64,000 nucleotides of DNA from Candidatus Flexicrinis affinis (GCA_016716525.1 JADJWE010000001.1:1240001-1304000), one strand, 5' to 3'; positions 25,220 to 34,746 are shown, counted from the first letter of the stretch. Numbers and translations: made by a program. The notes: a model not told the origin generated them from the letters alone.

Positions 25220-26406
25220 GCCTCTATGCCTGTATCGCCTGCCTGCTGATTGCGGTGTTGACCGGATCCGCGGCGGCGCAGCAGGACGATTCCGTCACCA
25301 CGACAGTGATTCTGCCCGGCACGGAGGTCACTGGCGTCATCAGCGCCGGCGCCTTGTTCGACGTGTGGGAGTTCGAGGGCCGAGCGGGCGAAGAATACCG
25401 CGTGGAAATGACCGGTTCGGATGGACTGGCGCCGTTGGTCGGACTGCGTAGCACCAGTGGCGACATCGTGGTCGCAAGCAACGTCTTGGCCGACGGATCG
25501 ACCGCCGAGTCCGAACCGAACGGGTCTGCCCTCCTCCTATTCGAGATCCCCTCAGACGGGTCGTACGCGCTGATTGCCACACGGGCTGGCGCGTCCACTG
25601 GCAGGACGACAGGATCGTACATACTCCGTTTCGACCTTATGCGTCAGCCCGAACCAACGCCGGACACCCAAGCCGACGTCACTTTCCGCTGTGGCGACGA
25701 TGTCTTGCCTGCCGCTCTGGCTCTCATCGTTGGCGATCAGGGCGAGCAGGGCGATGGACTCACGGTGACTGTATTCGGGTTGGATGGGTTCGTGCCGGTA
25801 GTGCGCTTGGATCGCGGTGACGGCCAGTCGCCGTGCGTCGACGAGAGTGCGGCGCTGACTAGTGATGAGTGGTTCGTCGCGAGCCTGCCAGATGGCACTG
25901 AGGTTACGTTCGACGACTCGAACAACGAGGCATCCGTACTGTTACGCCACGAGCATGGTGACACGCCCGTGCCGGTCACGATTACGATCGGAGGGCGCGG
26001 GACTCTGTCAGGTGCGTTGGTCGTCGTGGTCGAGGGGCTGACCATCGAGCGCGAGGGGGACGTGGACGCGGTGGTGGTCCAGCCCGGGCCGCGCGCTCGC
26101 GGCAGCGACATGATCCTGTGGATGCTCAGGGCTGGCTTTTCCCGTCTCGACCCGCTCATTGAGGTGGCCGAGGGGGCGGCATGCGCCGATGTCGGGCTAC
26201 GCACGTGTGACGAGAGCTTGCGCGGCGTGTCCGTAGCACGGCGTAACGGCGCGGAGACCGTCTGGCAGACCGACCGGCTTGACAGCGTGGGACGGTTAAC
26301 CCTCAGCGAACTAGCCGGCGTCGAGACGAGGCTGTCCAGTGGAAACCCGCGCACGACGGGCGGCTACACGCTCGTCCTGTACGTATCGCTGCCAGCCGAG
26401 CGTTGA
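25198..26406 (+). CDS. Secreted beta-rich protein of unknown function (PPC-like domain)
   Basis: A 402-residue protein with a clear signal peptide (basic start, hydrophobic LYACIACLLIAVL, then SAAAQQ). The first mature domain, with GTEVTGVISAGALFDVWEF, AGEEYRVEMTG and GSYALIATR, resembles a pre-peptidase C-terminal (PPC) beta-sandwich. The second half repeats short beta segments and holds four cysteines that may pair. No catalytic motif is seen. It overlaps the GH57 gene by 22 bases, so it is probably made from the same message. A cell-surface binding role is the simplest guess. Confidence 0.65.
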   Translation: MVPRPRVSLYACIACLLIAVLTGSAAAQQDDSVTTTVILPGTEVTGVISAGALFDVWEFEGRAGEEYRVEMTGSDGLAPLVGLRSTSGDIVVASNVLADGSTAESEPNGSALLLFEIPSDGSYALIATRAGASTGRTTGSYILRFDLMRQPEPTPDTQADVTFRCGDDVLPAALALIVGDQGEQGDGLTVTVFGLDGFVPVVRLDRGDGQSPCVDESAALTSDEWFVASLPDGTEVTFDDSNNEASVLLRHEHGDTPVPVTITIGGRGTLSGALVVVVEGLTIEREGDVDAVVVQPGPRARGSDMILWMLRAGFSRLDPLIEVAEGAACADVGLRTCDESLRGVSVARRNGAETVWQTDRLDSVGRLTLSELAGVETRLSSGNPRTTGGYTLVLYVSLPAER

Positions 26407-26510
26407 AGCTGTGTGATGATCCTCGTTGTGTTCTAAGCTATACTTTGTGATATGTTGTATTCGGTCAAGCGACCGCAACACCATCCGCAGCATTTGTCGA
26501 GGAGCATGCT

Positions 26511-26918
26511 GTGAACTGGCTGATCGCAGAAGACGAAGCCGATATTCGAAATTTGGTCGGAATCATGTGCACGGTGTGGGGGCACACGCCGATCACGTTT
26601 GAGTCCGGCCAGAGAGTCTGGGAGTGGCTGGATCAAGTCGAAGCCGGTGAAATCACGACCGGCTTACCCGACTTTGCCCTCATGGACATTCGAATGCCCG
26701 GCCGGCGCGGCAGCGAGCTTTCCCAGCGCATGCGCTCGATCGAGGCGCTGAAAGGCATTCCGATTGTGCTGATGACGGCCTTCGTTCTGGGTGACGAAGA
26801 TATCGACCGGATCAAGCAGGAATACGGCGTCGATCACATCATCAACAAACCACTGCCGGACTTCGATCGGCTGGGTACCGTGCTACACGACATTATCAAA
26901 CAGAAGCAGGAGGCATAG
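26511..26918 (+). CDS. Single-domain response regulator
   Basis: A 135-residue CheY-like receiver with no output domain. The acidic pair is in IAEDEAD, the phospho-acceptor aspartate in LMDIRMPG, the switch threonine in VLMTAF and the lysine in INKPLP. It ends 0-1 codon before the kinase gene and is followed by an AGGAGG that serves that gene, so the pair is co-expressed and probably a cognate phosphorelay. The GTG start has GAGGAGC upstream. A TATACT (26439-26444) in the preceding gap is a possible -10 element. Confidence 0.9.
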   Translation: MNWLIAEDEADIRNLVGIMCTVWGHTPITFESGQRVWEWLDQVEAGEITTGLPDFALMDIRMPGRRGSELSQRMRSIEALKGIPIVLMTAFVLGDEDIDRIKQEYGVDHIINKPLPDFDRLGTVLHDIIKQKQEA

Positions 26919-28154
26919 TTGGGCGGCCCGGGCGATCCGCCCGAGATCGTACGTGTCGAGGGGATCGGCGAGAACACCGGCAATCTCTTCGAGCGCTTGT
27001 TGGGCGGAGTCAGACAAGGATCCAAACCCGGGCGCGCGTCGGTCGACAAGCAGCGCCTGTTGGAGCTGCGTGCCGACCGGCTGAGCCAAGCACTGCGAGA
27101 CAAAGAGCACGATCTCGAACGCCTACGCGGGGCGCTTAACTCACTGGAAGACGGTGCGCTCGTACTTGACGCTGACGGCAGCGTGGTCTTCATGAACGGC
27201 CCAGCACGCGACCTGATCGGGTTTGAGGACGACCTGTACAACAGCGAGTTTGGCATGGCGCTAAAGGGGATTCAGGCACGTGCCTCAGACGCGGGCGGCG
27301 TCACACCGTCCGATCAGCCCGAACGCATCGAAGTCCACGGCCAACCACTCGTGCTGAGAACTGCCGCCATCACCGGCGACGAGGGGCAAGCGCTCGGAAC
27401 CGTCGTATTCGTGCGCGACGTCAACAGCGATCAAGTCTCCAAGCAGCTTCGCAATCACTTTCTGACGTCCATTTCGCATGAGCTTCGCACGCCGATGCAG
27501 GCGGTCAAGGGCGCGGCGGACTTGCTCATCGGAAAGGTTCAGGACGATCCACGCTCGGCCCAGCTCGTCGAGACGCTGGCCCATAACGTCGATGTCCTCG
27601 ACCGGATGGTCGTCGAGATGCTCGACTTGGCTGAAATGGGTGCCGGCACGTTCCAACCGTTGGTGGGGCCGGTCGACTTGCCACGGCTCATGTCGAGCAT
27701 ACTGCACGGGATGATGCCCGACGTGCGTCAGGCACAGCTCGAAATACGTCTGATGGTCCGCAATGCGGTCGCACTCGAATTCGAGGCTGACGAGGCGCGC
27801 CTGCGGTGGGCAGTCGGCCATTTGCTCCGGAATGCCATTCAGTACACCGAACCGGATGGCTGTATATGGGTGGCCGTCGGTCTAGACGATCCTGCCGGCG
27901 AGGCGATCGCGATCGACATCGTGGATACCGGCGTCGGCATTTCCGACGACGATTTGCCACGCATCTTCGACCGCTTCTACCGCGGCACGGCCGTCGCGGC
28001 AGACGGGTCGCGGATCGAGCCGCGCGGGTTAGGACAGGGGCTGTTCATCGCCCGCGAAGTCGCGGCGGTGCATGGCGGTACGGTCTCGGTCGAGAGTCAG
28101 GTCGGTCGTGGCAGCAGCTTCACGATCGTGCTTCCGCGCAACTATTTCGACTAA
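26919..28154 (+). CDS. Soluble PAS-containing sensor histidine kinase
   Basis: Of 411 residues, the first 75 are charged and partly coiled coil. A PAS domain follows (about 75-165; LEDGALVLDADGSVVFMNGP), then the dimerisation/phospho-acceptor helix with the H-box SISHELRTPMQAVKG, and an HATPase domain. That domain has an N-box (HLLRNAIQYT), G1 (DTGVGI), F-box (IFDRFYRG) and a G2 that reads GLGQGLFIARE instead of GTGLGL. No membrane segment is present, so it senses a cytoplasmic signal. The TTG start follows an ideal AGGAGG 6 bases away and directly abuts the response regulator gene. Confidence 0.88.
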   Translation: MGGPGDPPEIVRVEGIGENTGNLFERLLGGVRQGSKPGRASVDKQRLLELRADRLSQALRDKEHDLERLRGALNSLEDGALVLDADGSVVFMNGPARDLIGFEDDLYNSEFGMALKGIQARASDAGGVTPSDQPERIEVHGQPLVLRTAAITGDEGQALGTVVFVRDVNSDQVSKQLRNHFLTSISHELRTPMQAVKGAADLLIGKVQDDPRSAQLVETLAHNVDVLDRMVVEMLDLAEMGAGTFQPLVGPVDLPRLMSSILHGMMPDVRQAQLEIRLMVRNAVALEFEADEARLRWAVGHLLRNAIQYTEPDGCIWVAVGLDDPAGEAIAIDIVDTGVGISDDDLPRIFDRFYRGTAVAADGSRIEPRGLGQGLFIAREVAAVHGGTVSVESQVGRGSSFTIVLPRNYFD

Positions 28155-28182
28155 CAGCTATCCACAGAGGTGACGCGTCACA

Positions 28183-28692
28183 ATGACCGAACCATGGACG
28201 TCCGATCACGTTCAGCGCGTGCTTGACGAATTGGCAAGCGATGTTCAGATCACACACTTTTCCGAGTCTACTGCCACGTCACAGCTTGCGGCCGAGCAAA
28301 TCGGTTGTGAGTTGGGACAGATCGCCAAGAGCATTCTGTTCATGGTCGATGGCAAACCGGTGCTTGTGATCGCGTCGGGCGACCAGCGCATCGACGACCG
28401 CAAGCTGGCAGCACGCTTCGACGTGTCTCGCAAACGCGTTCGCACGGCAACGGCCGATGAATGCGTGGCGATCACCGGCTATCTGCCCGGCGGCGTGCCC
28501 CCGTTCGGGCACAAGACCCCCGAGCTGACGCGATTCATCGATCAGTCGCTGGGTCGTTACGAACTGGTCTACGCAGCGGCAGGCAGCAGTACGTCGATTA
28601 TGCCAGTCGGCTACGAGCGGCTCGTCCACCTAGCGGGGGGGCAGGTCGCTGATTTCGCCAAAGACAACGGAACGAGCGACGCTCAGGCTTGA
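28183..28692 (+). CDS. YbaK/EbsC-type aminoacyl-tRNA deacylase
   Basis: A 169-residue protein of the YbaK/ProX/INS superfamily, which hydrolyses mischarged tRNAs in trans. Landmarks are LGQIAKSILFMVDGKPVLVI with the conserved lysine, the RKLAARF segment and the glycine-rich GYLPGGVPPFGH loop. The C-terminal GSSTSIMPVGYERL is also typical. Specificity (Cys-tRNA-Pro, Ala-tRNA-Pro or another) is not readable. It starts 28 bases after the kinase gene and overlaps the end of the converging 1030-residue gene by 10 bases. Confidence 0.85.
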   Translation: MTEPWTSDHVQRVLDELASDVQITHFSESTATSQLAAEQIGCELGQIAKSILFMVDGKPVLVIASGDQRIDDRKLAARFDVSRKRVRTATADECVAITGYLPGGVPPFGHKTPELTRFIDQSLGRYELVYAAAGSSTSIMPVGYERLVHLAGGQVADFAKDNGTSDAQA

Positions 28693-31600
28693 CGCCCGAA
28701 GTATCCGAAAACACAGCGAAGCACTTCGAGTTCGCTGGTCGGATTCTCGCGCCCAACGTCCAGCTTCTTGGTGCGGTTGTTCGCCTCGAGCAGTCCGCTG
28801 TTACTCTCAGCGCCAATCTCCGGAATCAAACGCGAGAGCTGGACGAGCATCGAAGCGCGATCGTTGATCATTTGCCGCGCCTCTTCATCCTGCACGAGAA
28901 TCATGCTGTCAATCTCGGCCTTGACTGCGCGAGCCGTAACGTTGGCTGGCGATGGGCGCGTCAGCCGGACGATAAACGCAAGCGACGTGACGATGGCCTG
29001 TTTTAGCGCCAGCTTGTCAGGTACGCCGAACGGCTGGCCGGGCGGGAGGCTCGGGTTGTTGAACGCGGCGCTGCTCAAAGCTACGCCCATCGCACGCAAG
29101 ATGTCGAAACTGGTCGTCAGGCGGTCCTCGCGCGGGCGAGTCGCCCGTTTCAACTCGGTTGCAGCTGCCAGCGCTTTAATTAGGTCGAGGATCGCCGCCC
29201 GAATTTGTGTGCGGTCGGCCTGGCCGAGCGCGCCGCCCAAACCCGACAGCATCGACTCGACGTGATCGGCCTCAAGCTCGTTCCGGTCGATGAACATGAC
29301 GTTCAACGCACCGAGCAGGCGCCATGTAATCGCCGCACTGCGCAAAAACGTGGCGAGATCCTTGCCGGACATCAACTGATAGATGTAACGCGTAATCTCG
29401 AACTGAGCGCCGCGATCAAGGCCGAACTCGCGCGATAGATACGCGAGGATCTGTGGGTGCTCGCGGGCCGGCGCACTGCGTACGAACGTCCGCAGGATGG
29501 CCATGCCATCGGCCTTTTCAAGTGCGGGTTTGGTGCATGCGGCCACAAGCTGCCGCGCCGCGTCGACAAAGCTGACTTTCTGTTTTTCGGCGGCAGCCCC
29601 GAAGTTGACGGTCGTCTCCGCCGCCGACGCGATGTTGTTGGTCGTAAGCATATAGGCGACGAGCCGTGCCAGAGACGGAGTCGGGAGCACGCTCACAATG
29701 TCCGGCGTCGCGCGAATAATCGAAATCACGTCGGTGGCGACGACGTCGACCGGCGGGGACGGCGTGCGTTCAACCAAACTGCCGAGGCCGGCCATTGCCA
29801 GCGGCGCGCCGACGATTCCCTGTTCGTTGAGGGAGGCGATAGCGTTTGGGATTTCCTCGGCCGCGATGGGCGTGTCGGTAAACAGTCGTTCCACGACACG
29901 TAGATACAACAGCTGCTTTTCGCCCACATACAGCGTCTTGGACTGCATGCGCAGCTGCGTACCGAGCGCAGCGTAGTCACCGATTGCCAGCTTGATACGC
30001 AAGAGCTGGAAACTCCCTTGCTGGCCAAGGATTTCGAGCTGATCGGGCGTGAAACCATCCGCCACCTGCCCGATATCGGCGCGCGTATGCTCGTCGGCCT
30101 CGAGCGCTGCCCGCGCGAGCGCCGACAGCACGTCTGTTTCCAGCAGGTCAAGGCGATCGTACTGTCTCGCCCAAAGGGCGAACTGGGCGATCAGGCGCGC
30201 GTCCAGATGGGATCCGAAGGCACGCGCCGCCTTCAGTAGGACGCCGGGAGGGGCTTGACCGCTTTCCGGCTTGAGCACGTTAAGGAACGTCGAAACGTCT
30301 TGGGGCAGCAACCCTTGAATTGTCGGTGCGCTCAGGAACTGGCGCGCGTTGTCGACATCCATCAAGTCGGCGATCATCAGGAACAGGTCGTTAGCGAGGT
30401 CCGACCCCTTGGATGCAAATGGCACGAGAGTTTCGAGCAGAGGGCGACTGACCTCCCGCAAATTGGCGATACGGGCGGATGCGATTAAGTCCGGGATCAG
30501 GTTCGACAGTCCTGACAAATCACGAGCTTCAGCGAGCGCACGCGAACCCATCAGGGCCGCCCTTTGGGCGAGCTGCTGCCACCGCAGCCGGGATGGAAGT
30601 TCTACGTCTTTTGCCAGCCAGCGCGTAACCAGACGATACACGTCCGGCGCTTCGCCCTTGTGACATGCGGATGCGAGTTGGATGAGCGCGTCGCGCTCGA
30701 GTTCGGGGAACTTTACAAACAAGTCCGCGACCGGGTCTGCATCTGTCACGGCGTGCATGACCAGCGCGAGCTGCAGAAGATGGCGCGCATACGCCGCGCG
30801 CAGCGAGTCGGAAAGCGTGGGATCGGTTCGCAGGATCGTGGACGCGTCTTCGTGGCTGACCGGCTGACCGCTTGACAGCGCGTCGTCCACCTTCAGGCGA
30901 TACGATCCGTAGGCCAACGCCTCAGCAAGCCGGTGTCCTTGGCTCAAGTACCAGCCCGCGGCAGGAGTCATGGCTGTGGTACGTTCGATCACGAGGCTGG
31001 TGTCGAGGCGAAGCTGGCTCATCACGAACCGGGCGTAGTCGTCCCGAATCGGCACGCCGAACGTTTGCCCCGAGACCCAGTCGAAACGCACGACGTCGGC
31101 AGAGCTCACCGCCTCACGTGCGAAGCACACTTGACACTCGACATCCTCATGCGTCGCCGAGTCGGTGGTGAATGTGACCGCGAAACGAACCGATGGCGGG
31201 AGCATGGCCAACAAGCCATCGACCAGCTTAAGTCGCTGCGCGACATCGGCCGGTGCGTTTTGTATGACGAGCCGCACCCCCTGAATGATCGCCGCCATCA
31301 TCTGTTCGACGCTGTCCATCCGGTTGCCGGTAATCGACAGCAGGGTCAGCATGTCCTCCGTCTGCTGCTCGGGTGTGATCGGCAAAAGGTTGGTCAGTGC
31401 GATGGGAAGCAACTCGGGCATGCGGCCCGCGATGTTGGGTGCCGTAGTATCAAGCATTCCGATCAACGCGCGGAGATTCCCCTGCATCGCGCGCAGTGTG
31501 TCGGAGGGCAGAATGATATAGTGCCCAAGGGGCTTGCCGTCCGGATTACGCATCACGTGAACGGCAAAGAACTGCCCACCTGCGCTGTCACGCAGCAGCG

Positions 31601-31775
31601 TCAACGACTGCGGCAGCTCGGCGGCTGACAGGGGAAAACGATCGGTCAGCCGCGCGATCAACTCCTGAGTCACTTGTGCTGTACGAGCCGCTACCTTCAA
31701 ACTGCCCTTAGCGTCTCCACGGGTTGTCACGAGGGATATATAGAAGTGCTCCAGCGTGTTGCGCACCGCTGCCAT
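28683..31775 (-). CDS. Large helical-repeat protein of unknown function (GAP1-like N-terminus)
   Basis: I cannot assign this 1030-residue protein. Residues 1-250 are mixed alpha/beta: EHFYISLVTTRGDAKGSLKV, then GQFFAVHVM and GHYIILPSD, and later LPPSVRFAVTFTTD (192-205). This pattern recalls the N-terminal part of GTPase-associated proteins (GAP1) found in predicted conflict or signalling systems. That likeness is from memory of motif patterns and is tentative. Residues 300-1030 are almost all alpha helix with few glycines, consistent with a solenoid scaffold. There is no signal peptide or membrane helix. AAGGGACTGCTC precedes the ATG. It is divergent from murJ and shares its promoter region. 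Confidence 0.7.
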   Translation of the reverse strand: MAAVRNTLEHFYISLVTTRGDAKGSLKVAARTAQVTQELIARLTDRFPLSAAELPQSLTLLRDSAGGQFFAVHVMRNPDGKPLGHYIILPSDTLRAMQGNLRALIGMLDTTAPNIAGRMPELLPIALTNLLPITPEQQTEDMLTLLSITGNRMDSVEQMMAAIIQGVRLVIQNAPADVAQRLKLVDGLLAMLPPSVRFAVTFTTDSATHEDVECQVCFAREAVSSADVVRFDWVSGQTFGVPIRDDYARFVMSQLRLDTSLVIERTTAMTPAAGWYLSQGHRLAEALAYGSYRLKVDDALSSGQPVSHEDASTILRTDPTLSDSLRAAYARHLLQLALVMHAVTDADPVADLFVKFPELERDALIQLASACHKGEAPDVYRLVTRWLAKDVELPSRLRWQQLAQRAALMGSRALAEARDLSGLSNLIPDLIASARIANLREVSRPLLETLVPFASKGSDLANDLFLMIADLMDVDNARQFLSAPTIQGLLPQDVSTFLNVLKPESGQAPPGVLLKAARAFGSHLDARLIAQFALWARQYDRLDLLETDVLSALARAALEADEHTRADIGQVADGFTPDQLEILGQQGSFQLLRIKLAIGDYAALGTQLRMQSKTLYVGEKQLLYLRVVERLFTDTPIAAEEIPNAIASLNEQGIVGAPLAMAGLGSLVERTPSPPVDVVATDVISIIRATPDIVSVLPTPSLARLVAYMLTTNNIASAAETTVNFGAAAEKQKVSFVDAARQLVAACTKPALEKADGMAILRTFVRSAPAREHPQILAYLSREFGLDRGAQFEITRYIYQLMSGKDLATFLRSAAITWRLLGALNVMFIDRNELEADHVESMLSGLGGALGQADRTQIRAAILDLIKALAAATELKRATRPREDRLTTSFDILRAMGVALSSAAFNNPSLPPGQPFGVPDKLALKQAIVTSLAFIVRLTRPSPANVTARAVKAEIDSMILVQDEEARQMINDRASMLVQLSRLIPEIGAESNSGLLEANNRTKKLDVGRENPTSELEVLRCVFGYFGRQA

Positions 31776-31825
31776 GAGCAGTCCCTTCAGTTGAGTTCGG
31801 GATACGGCTGTGCGTTGCCCGGCGA

Positions 31826-31854
31826 TTATAATTCATCGAACTATTCTATCCCAA
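31826..31854. promoter_or_regulatory. Back-to-back promoter with palindromic -10 box
   Basis: ATTATAAT at 31825-31832 is its own reverse complement, so it gives TATAAT on both strands. On the minus strand, TTGGGA (31854-31849) stands exactly 17 bases from TATAAT (31831-31826), giving a good promoter for the 1030-residue gene. On the plus strand the same box lies 36 bases before the murJ ATG, without a clear -35. The two promoters would compete. Confidence 0.5.
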
Positions 31855-31867
31855 ACCGGGGGGACGG

Positions 31868-33493
31868 ATGACCGAAGTACGGGCACTGTCGTCAGGGCAG
31901 GTCGCGCGCGCCGCCCTTGTAGTACTGCTGGGGTTCCTCGCCAGCGGTGTGTTGGGTGTGGTACGTACAGCCGCATACTCGGCCAGCTTCGGCGCGTCGG
32001 CTGAACTCGATGTGTTCTTTGGTGCTCAGCGTATCCCGGAACTGCTGTTCACGCTGGTGGCCGGCGGGGCGCTCGGCTCGGCGTTTATCCCGGTATTCAC
32101 GCGCTTTCTCGGGCGGAACGACGCGGACGCGTGGCGACTCGCGTCGGCCGTAATGTCGTGGTCGGCGGCGGCGACGGGGCTATTCGGCCTCGTGTTAGCC
32201 GTCACGGCCCCGCTGTACATGCCGATCCTCATTGCCGACGTGCCTCCAGAATACCAGCAGCTTGCGGCGCATCTCGCACAGTGGATGCTGATTACGACCG
32301 TCATCTTCTCTGCCAGCGGGCTGGTGATGGGCATCCTAAATGCTCATCAACAATTCACACTACCTGCTCTGGCGATCAGTATGTACAACCTCGGGCTGAT
32401 CTTCGGCGCACTTGTGCTCACGCGCGTTATCCCGACCGAAAGCGGACCGTTTGCCTACGCGTCCCAGAGCGGCGCCAACGTGTACGGGCTGGCATTTGGC
32501 GCAATCCTCGGTGCGCTGCTGCACCTTGCCGTTCAGGTCCCGGGCCTCATACGCGTTCGTGCGAAGATTCGGCCGCTGCTGCGGTTCGATGTCGAGGGCA
32601 GCGGCCGCGTTCTGCGTCTGATGCTGCCGCGCGTTCTGGGCTTGGCCGTAACGCAAATCAACTTTCTCGTGAACGTGTTCTTCGCGACGCGCATGTCCGA
32701 AGGCAGCAACTCGGCGATGAACGTCGCCTGGTTCATGATGTTCTTCGCTCTCGGGGTGATTGCCCAGAGTGCCGGTACAGCCGTTTTTCCCACCCTGTCG
32801 AAGCTTGCCGACGCGAACGATCTTGAAGGGTACAGCGATCGGCTTGTCGACGCGCTGCGCGGTGTAGCTTTTCTCGCGATCCCTGCATCCGTCGGCTTGA
32901 TCGTGCTCGGCGGTCCGGTGATCGCGCTGCTGTTCGAGCGCGGGGAGTGGACGTCTCAGGCGACACAGGCGACGGCGTGGGTGCTCGCTTTCTTCGCGCT
33001 CGGCATGATCGGGCACGCGTTCCTTGAGATACTGTCACGTGCGTTTTACGCCTTGGGCGATACCCGAACACCGGTGGCTGTCGGCGTGATGGCGCTTGTG
33101 GCGAACATCGTGCTCAGTATCGTGTTCATTCAGTTTATCGGGGATCCGGCCACCATCGAGCGCACACCCGCCGCCGGTTTAGCGTTGGCCAACTCGGTCA
33201 CGACCTTGTTGGAAGCCGCGCTGCTCTGGTACCTGTTGGGCCGACGCGTGCCGCAACTGCCGACGCGCCGCGTCGTGGAAATGGTCGCACGAGCGTGTGC
33301 GGCAGCCGCCGTGATGGGGGCCGTAGTCGCCGCTGCTGCGGCGCTCATGTCCAGCCAGCACACACTCGTGATTGTGGCCATTTGCGGGCTGCTTGGGGCG
33401 GCCGTTTACTTTGTCGCGGCTCAACTGGCTGGCGTGCACGAAGCGCGGTCAATCGCTTCGTCGATTATCCGCCGCGTTGCCCGTCGCAGTTAA
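31868..33493 (+). CDS. murJ: Lipid II flippase MurJ
   Basis: MurJ moves lipid-linked peptidoglycan precursor across the membrane. The 541-residue protein has about 14 hydrophobic segments and the family hallmarks: LGVVRTAAYSASFGASAELD, FFGAQRIPELLFTLVAGGAL and GSAFIPVF near the N-terminus. Later come GTAVFPTLSKLA and a helix rich in FYALGDTRTP. The ATG follows a GGGGGACGG ribosome site. Its stop TAA (33491-33493) interlocks with the stop of the converging M23 gene in the sequence TTAA. Confidence 0.93.
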   Translation: MTEVRALSSGQVARAALVVLLGFLASGVLGVVRTAAYSASFGASAELDVFFGAQRIPELLFTLVAGGALGSAFIPVFTRFLGRNDADAWRLASAVMSWSAAATGLFGLVLAVTAPLYMPILIADVPPEYQQLAAHLAQWMLITTVIFSASGLVMGILNAHQQFTLPALAISMYNLGLIFGALVLTRVIPTESGPFAYASQSGANVYGLAFGAILGALLHLAVQVPGLIRVRAKIRPLLRFDVEGSGRVLRLMLPRVLGLAVTQINFLVNVFFATRMSEGSNSAMNVAWFMMFFALGVIAQSAGTAVFPTLSKLADANDLEGYSDRLVDALRGVAFLAIPASVGLIVLGGPVIALLFERGEWTSQATQATAWVLAFFALGMIGHAFLEILSRAFYALGDTRTPVAVGVMALVANIVLSIVFIQFIGDPATIERTPAAGLALANSVTTLLEAALLWYLLGRRVPQLPTRRVVEMVARACAAAAVMGAVVAAAAALMSSQHTLVIVAICGLLGAAVYFVAAQLAGVHEARSIASSIIRRVARRS

Positions 33494-34746
33494 CGCCTGA
33501 ACAGCACCACCGGGTCCATCCGGTTGGCGATCATGCGCCCGGTACTGGTTTCGTTCGGGTTGTTCCATGCCCGAATCTCGAGATGCAAGTGGGTGGCCTC
33601 GCTGTTGCCCGTGTTTCCGCATCCTCCGACCCGCTGATTTGGCTGGAGGACCTGCCCGGCCTGCACGTCGATCGTATTCAGGTGCGCGTATATCGTGAAG
33701 ATGTGGTATCCGGTAAGGTTGCGCCGCTGCAATTCTGCGCGTGTCGACGCGGGAAGCTGGTCATGCAAATAGCGGACAACGACGTAATTCCCGTAACCGA
33801 ACCCCCATGCGGGATCTTGCAGAACGGCCGGGTCGTTCAAGCGGCGTCCCTGCGACAATACGTTGGGCTGAGCCTGTGTACACGCAGTACAGCGCGTAAC
33901 CTGCACGACCAATCCACCGGTCGGCCCGGCCAGCACCGGTTCTCCGGTCACTGCGCCGAGGTCCCACCCGTAGTGGATCGCGGCGAAATTGGGGTCGGTA
34001 TTCCAGTCGCGGACCCACCATGAGTGTTCCATCGGCGCCGGGTAGGCGTCCAAGTACGCCAGCCCATGCCGCTCGACGTCTCCGACATACCGCAGCAGGT
34101 CCTCACGTATCCAGCCTGTCGTGCCCTGCGCCTCGACGTTCACCCACTTGAAACGGCTCGCGCGATTGTGTTCAGGCTGTGCGCCTACAATCCGGCAGCG
34201 CGTGCGGTGCGGGAAGCGCCCGACCGGTTCAAAGACCGTACCCGCACCGCGGCGGACGTTGACTCCGTCACGTCCCATGGTTAGCGCGTGGCCCTCTTCG
34301 CCGGATGGGGTTGGCATAGGCGGTACGGATTCAGGCTGCGAATCGGTCGGCTCTGCGGGTTCGGTCGGTTCAGGGCGCGGCGGGGCAGGCGTCGGGTCGG
34401 GAACGTTGGGCGTAGGCATGATAACGGTACGCGCGAGCGCAAATGCCTGCGTGCGCTGAGGAATGAATCCGTAGCCGAATGCGGATCCATCGCCCTCGAC
34501 GGCGATCAGGTCGTCACGCACCCAGCCTTGGCGACCGTCGCCAAAGTCCAAGTTGAGCCATTGGTAGACCTTGCCGTCCTTTGCGCTCCCGGTAGAATCC
34601 GCCTGAATGGCGAGAATATCCGCCTGCAGACCGACCGCAACACGAAACAGCAGTTGGTTGATGACCGCGGGCCCAGTACGAACGTTGACCTCGCGAATGG
34701 CCGGAAAGTCAAGGTTGCCGAGGACAGTGGCGATAAAGTTTGCCAT
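33490..34746 (-). CDS. M23-family peptidase with SH3-like domains
   Basis: Two bacterial SH3-type modules (about 10-85 and 155-225; VNVRTGP and VNVRRGAGTVFEPV, each ending in GWxRxDL) are joined by a long proline/glutamate linker. A LytM/M23 endopeptidase domain follows. Zinc ligands are in HYGWDLGA and HLHLEIRA, with the catalytic histidine in YAHLNTI. The Cys pair in CTACTQ may be a disulfide. No signal peptide is obvious, yet the target, peptidoglycan, lies outside the membrane. The start is placed at the ATG at 34746, after GGGGGGTGCACTTCG. A peptidoglycan-remodelling or scaffold role fits the neighbouring murJ. Confidence 0.85.
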   Translation of the reverse strand: MANFIATVLGNLDFPAIREVNVRTGPAVINQLLFRVAVGLQADILAIQADSTGSAKDGKVYQWLNLDFGDGRQGWVRDDLIAVEGDGSAFGYGFIPQRTQAFALARTVIMPTPNVPDPTPAPPRPEPTEPAEPTDSQPESVPPMPTPSGEEGHALTMGRDGVNVRRGAGTVFEPVGRFPHRTRCRIVGAQPEHNRASRFKWVNVEAQGTTGWIREDLLRYVGDVERHGLAYLDAYPAPMEHSWWVRDWNTDPNFAAIHYGWDLGAVTGEPVLAGPTGGLVVQVTRCTACTQAQPNVLSQGRRLNDPAVLQDPAWGFGYGNYVVVRYLHDQLPASTRAELQRRNLTGYHIFTIYAHLNTIDVQAGQVLQPNQRVGGCGNTGNSEATHLHLEIRAWNNPNETSTGRMIANRMDPVVLFRR

